From Trichoplax adhaerens (taxonomy: Eukaryota; Placozoa; Uniplacotomia; Trichoplacea; Trichoplacidae), in the NCBI RefSeq assembly GCF_000150275.1, contig NW_002060943.1, forward strand, positions 8,808,857-8,872,856: a stretch of 64,000 nt of DNA. The letters run 5' to 3'. Shown here one piece after another: positions 58,025 to 64,000 of this stretch (its first letter is position 1; every line of letters begins with the position of its first letter). The notes under the pieces are model-generated. The model ran no database searches and was not told the origin of the DNA. It worked only from the letters and a program-made list of their open reading frames with translations. A program made the position numbers and the translations under genes.

Positions 58025-58921
58025 CGCTTGATTCTTGATTAAAATACTAGACGAATTTATCCAAGAGTTGCCATCTAGGCAGAAACGAACGTACTGTAAA
58101 TGCTTAATTTTTCTACGTTGATTTACGTTCAATGAGTGGTACCTAACCATTTATAATAATTGATTTCGTATTGTATGTGGTATATTACATGTTACATAAA
58201 GATCCGTTCGGTCAGTACCTTGGATGAATATATATATACCGAATAAATATTTATCCTTATATTCAATACTCAGCATGAAAGCTAATAAGACGATAGGCTA
58301 TATTTGCTACTGTCCTATCGTACAGTATACGGTGGTATTCAGTGTAAAGAATGCCGTCCGATGCAGCTTGTATTGTGCCAGATTAATATGAAATTAACAC
58401 AACACTACTCGGATAGTTTACATGATAGGCAGTCACAAGCAAACTAATTAAATTATCATGCGATCAATGAATAATATTCGCTCATTTTGAGTCTAAGAAG
58501 TTGTTTATTAGAGAAGTAGTAGTAAGCACCTTCCTGTAATCAAAAAGATAGCAAATGAAGGCGCAAAATTAGCTAAAGTTACAAAGTTTAATATTCCGCA
58601 ACTACACTGTAAAACTGGACAGGTAATAAGAATGCATTGAATAATAAGACTAAGACTTACAAATCATGGCGTACTACCACTAATAAGAATTAAAAATTAT
58701 CACTCAAACGAAAAAATCTTAAAATAATTACCTCCATTACGACAATAACTGGTGCTCTTAAACTTAAAAACTACGAAATGCCAACACTTTTTAATGTTAA
58801 ATTCATTAATTATAGATGCTATTTAAGCACCTCATTAGTGCCTATTCCTTACAATATTTAAACATAAGTTTCTTGCGCAAAGTAACAAAGTAAACGATGG
58901 TAAGAGATACATCACGAAGTA
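58025..58921. other. Convergent 3' region of TEP1 and aminopeptidase
   Basis: No coding exon recognised. AATAAA at 58242-58247, about 220 bp past the TEP1 stop, is a candidate polyadenylation signal. No dense palindrome cluster is present here, unlike the intervals upstream of genes. Confidence 0.5.
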
Positions 58922-61900
58922 TTAAACATTCCTTTTTAGCCAGTCTTCTGCAACTCTTTCATAACTATTGATCCACGAAATTCTGTTCTTAATACTTTCA
59001 ACAGACTGCTTAACAGCGTTAGCACCTGTGCCTACATCAGGATTCTGTCTGAAGAAATCTTCAACCTAGAGAAAGGCATACACAACTTATTAATATACAG
59101 TATAGTCATCCATGCAATCTTCAGGGTTGTTAAAATACTAGATTCACTCTTGCTTCAATCTTAAACTTGCCTGCTTCAATCTAAATTGTGATGCAAACCG
59201 TCCAGCAGTATTTCTGATTAAGCTACCAAAGGAAAAGAAACTGCCGCCATACCTTTAACAAAATGTACAAATTTTAGTCATAATTATAAACATTCCCTTG
59301 ATTCGAATACTAGTAAACATCATATAATGTATAAGATTTTACGTTTTCCTAATATATGCCCAATTAGCACGAACGAAGTCCCATGCGAGAGGCCTGCCAA
59401 CCAAGTTATTGGCAATGTAACCAATAACAACAGTAGAATCTTGGGAACGAACTTTAGCAGGATCAATGGACCACCTTAAGTACCTACAAACAGTTCAATA
59501 ATTTTTTGAATGTTTAGTGTACGAGAATTAAGTTAATTAATCATTGCAATTGGTAAATCCATCATCAGAAGTCACAATGTACCTATTCAGAATCCACGGT
59601 TCCTTTGAATATGACAAAGCATCTAATATAGTTCGTTTTTCGGAAGCGACATTCGTTTTATAGAAGTAATTATACAGGAAATCCCACTCTGCGATACCTC
59701 CATTAGCTATACCAAAACGGTATACAACCGCCTTCAAGTTCGGTTTTACGCTAATGTTGAATAGACGATTGATCTCACTATCCCCGCTTTGCAAAAAGTC
59801 ACCTTGACTATGCAAGTATTCTGTATTTCCAGGTAAAATTAAATATCAACATTAACTTACGCATTATTTGTGGGGTCCGCCATAAAGCGACGGAAAAGCA
59901 AAGTTGCATTATCTAAACATGGCTTGTATCCAAATCCACAACCAATAGTTAAGGCCGACATACGCAATAATCTGATTAAATTTGATGGCTTATATCAATT
60001 ATTGAAATTATGGTAATTTTATAATTTTAAGGTAGTAATTAGTATGTTCAGTTTTTAAAGCTTACTATTAATACATAATTATAGTAAAAAGTTAAAAATA
60101 CTCACTTCTGAGTATGACTCCCTTTGTCTTCAAAGCCAATCGTGTCCAATAAAGGCTTTAATTGCTTCAAGTAATATTGCTAAATAATAGGGTATATAAA
60201 TAAAAGCTCATAATAAGCTTATCACATTCATAATGTGAGATTATTTTATTATAGTTGTATAATTAAATATATGCGTCTAAGTATACATATCTGTCATTTA
60301 CACTAACCGAAAAGTAACCGTAGGATGAACGATATGATATGATGGATCCAATAGCGCCAAGTACAGAGTTTGCAGTCCTCCAAGGAACATAGCTTCTTTC
60401 TTTCGTAAGATACTTTGTTGTGCCAAATGCGATGTCGAGTACTTGGAGACTTCAAGGGTTCATTATAATTATCGATCAGTCCCTTATTACCTTGCAAGAT
60501 TAAAAGCGTCATCAAGTAGATTGGAGAAATCTCTTTTTGATAATGCCTGTCACGCATACGGAAAGCAACGATCAGTATTTCATGAATATTTCAATACGTT
60601 ATAAGCACATATGTCAAACACTATAAAATCAATCAACATTTTTTAAATGCACGCCATCATTATTGGAAAAACTTACCGGTTGTGTTTTCTGCATTTCCTG
60701 GATGAGGAGATTCCAATTACTTACTGGATAGTTAACTCGGTAATAGCCATAAGCATCTTTGTTGGCCTTCAGCCAAGTACCAGCTGGCCAAGCTATATTG
60801 AGAGCTATTTAGGAATTTAAAATTACATAATTACCAAACTTGTTGTAAAGTACAAAATACTCACACACAACATTAGATTTTAGATCGCTACAGTACTTGC
60901 AAAATACTTTTAATCTATCTAACTATTTATAATCCACATATGCATGAACGTAGCTTACTGGAACTCATGTTAACCATTGCACTTCGAATTGTGTTCGGCG
61001 AATTTCCAAGAATGTATTTAAGCGGGATATTCCACTTGTATCTATTAATTTAAAGCAATTAGCCAAGTCTAGCTTTCTGATAAGCTTACGCGGATCAAAT
61101 TTTATTCATCTTTAATAAATGTAATTAGAGATACTACTAATAATAAATAAATATTATCATACCCATAGGGTGACCTGAATTTTGAGGTTGCTGGATCAAC
61201 CTCGGGATTTTTATTATTGGGATCCAACAAGAAACGTTTTTGTGAGAGTCGAGCTTGAGAACCTGTATTCGTGATAGTAACGACAGGAAATCCCATTTGC
61301 AGTGTCCAAGTATCCATAACATCAGTAACATTTATCCTGTAAGAAATGGCCTTAAATGTTGCCATAATAATTCGATCAATGATGTGCTACGGGCAATTAA
61401 CTACAGAACTTTATGATAGTGCTTGTAAATCATTAATATACATATCCGATTAAATTTTACCTCCGATAAAGTTTGCCAAAGATCTCGAGTTACAGCATTC
61501 CGATATTCGAATTTTTTTAAGTATCTCTACATTTAAGAAAAGTAAACGTACGATAAAGAGATAATCTAAAAACTTTTAAGCCATCAATGTGCAATCAGTT
61601 TTAGAATATATGTCATACCGAAATGCCATTCTTGAAATCCAAATTACCCATCATATCTCTCATCATTCTAATGATCGATGCACCCTACATTATAATTAAA
61701 AGATTACTTACTAACTTCTATTACAGTACCAACGTTTCAAAAAAATTAAAATATCCACAATTCAAAAATAGGTTTCAAAGAGAACAGACCTTCGCGTAAG
61801 AAATTGTGTCGAAAACTTCATTAATTTCGTCGGGATGATAAACAGTAACTTGGACAGGATGTGAAGTTACAAATGCATCCAAAGAGAAGGCGCGCTGTAC

Positions 61901-63213
61901 GTCGATAGGTACAAATTGATCGAGCTATTCAAACAAAGAGCACAACAATTGTAAATTTTTAGCAATATAAAACTATAGGGAAATCACGTATTATCTATCC
62001 ACTGTGGTGATCATCATTCTCTAATTATTGGGGAAATTTAAAATTATGTATTACCATTTCCCATGTAGGTTGATAATGATCAGTGCCGAGATATTCCATG
62101 AAACTAGCAAAGCCTTCGTTAAGCCAAAGATCATCCCACCACTTCATAGTGACTAAATTACCAAACCACTACATGTTCAAATAGAAATTGAATAACTTAG
62201 TTCACAACAAGAGAGTAACGTAGGAGCTCATATCAATAATTTTTATTAACCATATGAGCCAATTCATGAGCCACTACATAAGCAACACGTTGCTGATTGT
62301 TAGCTGCAGAGACATTTGGATCATATAATAAAGCAGTTTCGCGATAGAGAATTAAACCCCAATTTTCCATGGCCCCAGCAGCAAAGTCAGGAACTGCTAC
62401 CATGTCTATTAGTTATTAAGGTGGCGATAGGTATCAAGCGATTAGCAAAGCAAGAATAATGAAATGTATCAAACAGCAAACTAATTACCGCATTATCAAG
62501 CATTACCTTGTTTCGGCAATGGGAAAGGAATACCGAAAAAATCTTCGAAGTAATCAGTTATATTAACACCACCAATTAAAGCGAAATTGCCCTGATTGAT
62601 AGTATCGGTAGTTGCCCAAACCCTTATCTAGATCCAATTTTAGTAAAATTTAGCTCCGCTGAGAAATTTTTAATTAATTTTAAATTGTATAAACAGGCAA
62701 CATGAAACATAAAGCTGTTTACTATTTATGTTAACATACCGGTACTCTGTTTTTGGTCATCATTTCGATGTAAGTAAAATCGGCTAACACAAATGCAAGT
62801 AAGTACGAACTCATCCTAACACTGGCTGTAATAAATTGAAATATCGATCGTTAAGTACAGTTTCTATTTTAACAATAATAAAACAACGTATGCAAAGACT
62901 GAAATTTAATTACCAGGCTACATCAATGGTCAATGTATCAAGGTGACAATACAACCTGCAAAGTCTTTCTTTGTACTGTACTACGCTAGATATGAAGTAT
63001 CGTTCACTAAACTTACTGTTGTAGTCATATCTTCTAAAACCAGGGCGATTAGGTATTGTAACATTTCTTTGAATTGGCATATTCCATAGAACGCTCGTAT
63101 AATTTGATTGAGTAATGATTGTTGCTGTAAAATTGGCCTTCAATTCAGGCTCATCAAAGAGAGGTATAATCTTACGTGCGTCAGTTGGTTGACATTGGCT
63201 AGCTGCGATATTT
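58922..63213 (-). CDS. M1-family zinc aminopeptidase (aminopeptidase N-like), N-terminus missing
   Basis: Twenty exons, minus strand: 63017-63213, 62740-62825, 62507-62627, 62251-62405, 62055-62168, 61790-61924, 61619-61684, 61461-61526, 61175-61350, 60975-61041, 60865-60895, 60677-60804, 60491-60546, 60308-60449, 60106-60179, 59861-59971, 59583-59807, 59343-59483, 59171-59252, 58922-59065; about 771 residues, so roughly 190 are missing upstream. Motifs: [18 protein letters not shown], exopeptidase signature GAMEN, zinc site HELAH then 18 residues to the Glu of NEGFA, the substrate-side Tyr region [10 protein letters not shown], and an ERAP1-C-like helical domain ending [15 protein letters not shown]. 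It is probably a type II membrane or secreted enzyme removing N-terminal residues; the anchor is not seen. The last intron uses a GC donor (CAG|GCAAGT). Closest to ANPEP/ERAP types; orthology is not resolved. Confidence 0.92.
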
Positions 63214-64000
63214 CTAAATTGGAAAAAATAACATTGCATAAAATTTTAGAAATGCAACAAATTTACTTCACAATTGTTAGGATTTACAGCAACACATTGA
63301 CGTAACGATTGCTTCCCCCTCAATTTTTTTTTGAATTCCGTCATTTCGATACTCGATTAACAAATTTAAAGTAACCTATCGTGCCGTTCGCATTCGCAAC
63401 CCTACCCATCAAATACGACATAAGTAATTTCCCCTGCTTTAAAATAAACTCCATATCTAAAAATGAAGAGCCGCTTGTGCTACAATAATGATCACAACAT
63501 TTGTTTTGGCACATGGCACTACGACTGGTGTTGACAACGCTAAACCGTAGTACAGTACAGTATAGTGAATTATTTACAGTACAGTACTTTGCGCGATTGT
63601 AATTTCGAAACTGGCCAATCAAATTCAGCTTCCAATTTACGTCACAGAGAGGCTGATTTGATAGATTGTTATTCCGTCGAGGACACGTTTCCTGTGGTCA
63701 TGTAACCAGCATTCGGTGCGCACTTTTTAGAGCTCCAGTAGTAGGAAAAGGATTACAGCACGGTACTGTACACTGAGTGTACAGTACGGGCCTCATTTTA
63801 GAGCTCCAGTAGTACAGTACAGTACTGTACAATCATAGACTACTACAGTACAGTACTATATGTACAAAAAACACTGTAGACTGTAGTCCATGGTACTGTA
63901 CTGTACAGTACAGTACAGTACTGTAAAAAAGACTTCTCCGATAGGGCAATACGGTACAGTGGAAAACTCTCTTTAAAATGAGAGTCTGGTGAATCAGCCG
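63214..64000. other. Upstream interval of the aminopeptidase, with palindrome cluster
   Basis: The remaining N-terminal exons should lie here or past the right edge, but I could not place one with a matching splice phase. A TACAGTA/GTACTGTA cluster runs from about 63548 to 63958, with two copies of a TTTTAGAGCTCCAGTAGTA block at about 63725-63743 and 63796-63815. Confidence 0.5.
63548..63958. repeat. Palindrome cluster at the right edge
   Basis: Repeated GTACAGTACAGTACTGTAC-type runs near 63552-63590, 63768-63790, 63812-63860 and 63890-63925, of the same kind as the clusters upstream of ADAM10, RFK and TEP1. Confidence 0.7.

Noticed and set aside
63361-63459. Candidate upstream exon of the aminopeptidase, reading EFILKQGKLL and NANGTIGYF
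   Set aside because: It vaguely resembles the M1 N-terminal beta-sheet region, but no donor gives the phase needed by the next exon at 63213 and key conserved residues are absent.

Overview
This is eukaryotic, animal-type DNA. It is AT-rich and every recognisable gene is cut into many short exons by GT-AG introns, mostly about 50-500 bp. The proteins are animal orthologues: DCTN6, ADAM10, EFCAB11, GABPB, riboflavin kinase, PRMT3, TEP1 and an aminopeptidase N-type M1 protease. Compact genes with near-vertebrate exon content and protein lengths suggest an early-branching metazoan. A placozoan (Trichoplax/Hoilungia-like) is my best guess, but this rests on overall style and is inference. No bacterial operon, CRISPR array, virus or tRNA/rRNA gene was recognised.

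Layout: SELENBP1 5' end (minus, runs off the left edge, 150-762); about 5.4 kb with no recognised gene; DCTN6 (minus, 6206-7956) head-to-head with ADAM10 (plus, 8941-13972); EFCAB11 (minus, 14825-16916) tail-to-tail with ADAM10; GABPB (minus, 19783-22911) divergent from RFK (plus, 26507-28672); an extended-SDR NAD-dependent epimerase (minus, 29824-32426, first exon not found); a repeat-rich interval with a 50-N assembly gap (34327-34376), a minisatellite and two MITE-like elements; PRMT3 (minus, 37411-42478) head-to-head with TEP1 (plus, 42940-58024, 57 exons); and an M1 aminopeptidase (minus, 58922-63213) whose N-terminal part is not identified in the window.

I rebuilt exon chains by hand, matching donor, acceptor, phase and protein family. 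Several close exactly: DCTN6 573 nt/190 aa, ADAM10 2142 nt/713 aa, EFCAB11 498 nt/165 aa, RFK 468 nt/155 aa, PRMT3 1584 nt/527 aa. TEP1 is one base short of a multiple of three, and the missing base maps to one WD40 strand in exon 46.

The genes are unrelated housekeeping or signalling loci, not a pathway cluster. I found no clearly new biological system. The most unusual signal is a set of dense clusters of the palindromic word TACAGTA/TACTGTA. They lie upstream of gene 5' ends, including all three divergent gene pairs, and not between convergent genes. A 142-bp terminal-inverted-repeat element inserted in a minisatellite, three consecutive 99-nt one-ankyrin-repeat exons, and two GC-AG introns are also worth checking.
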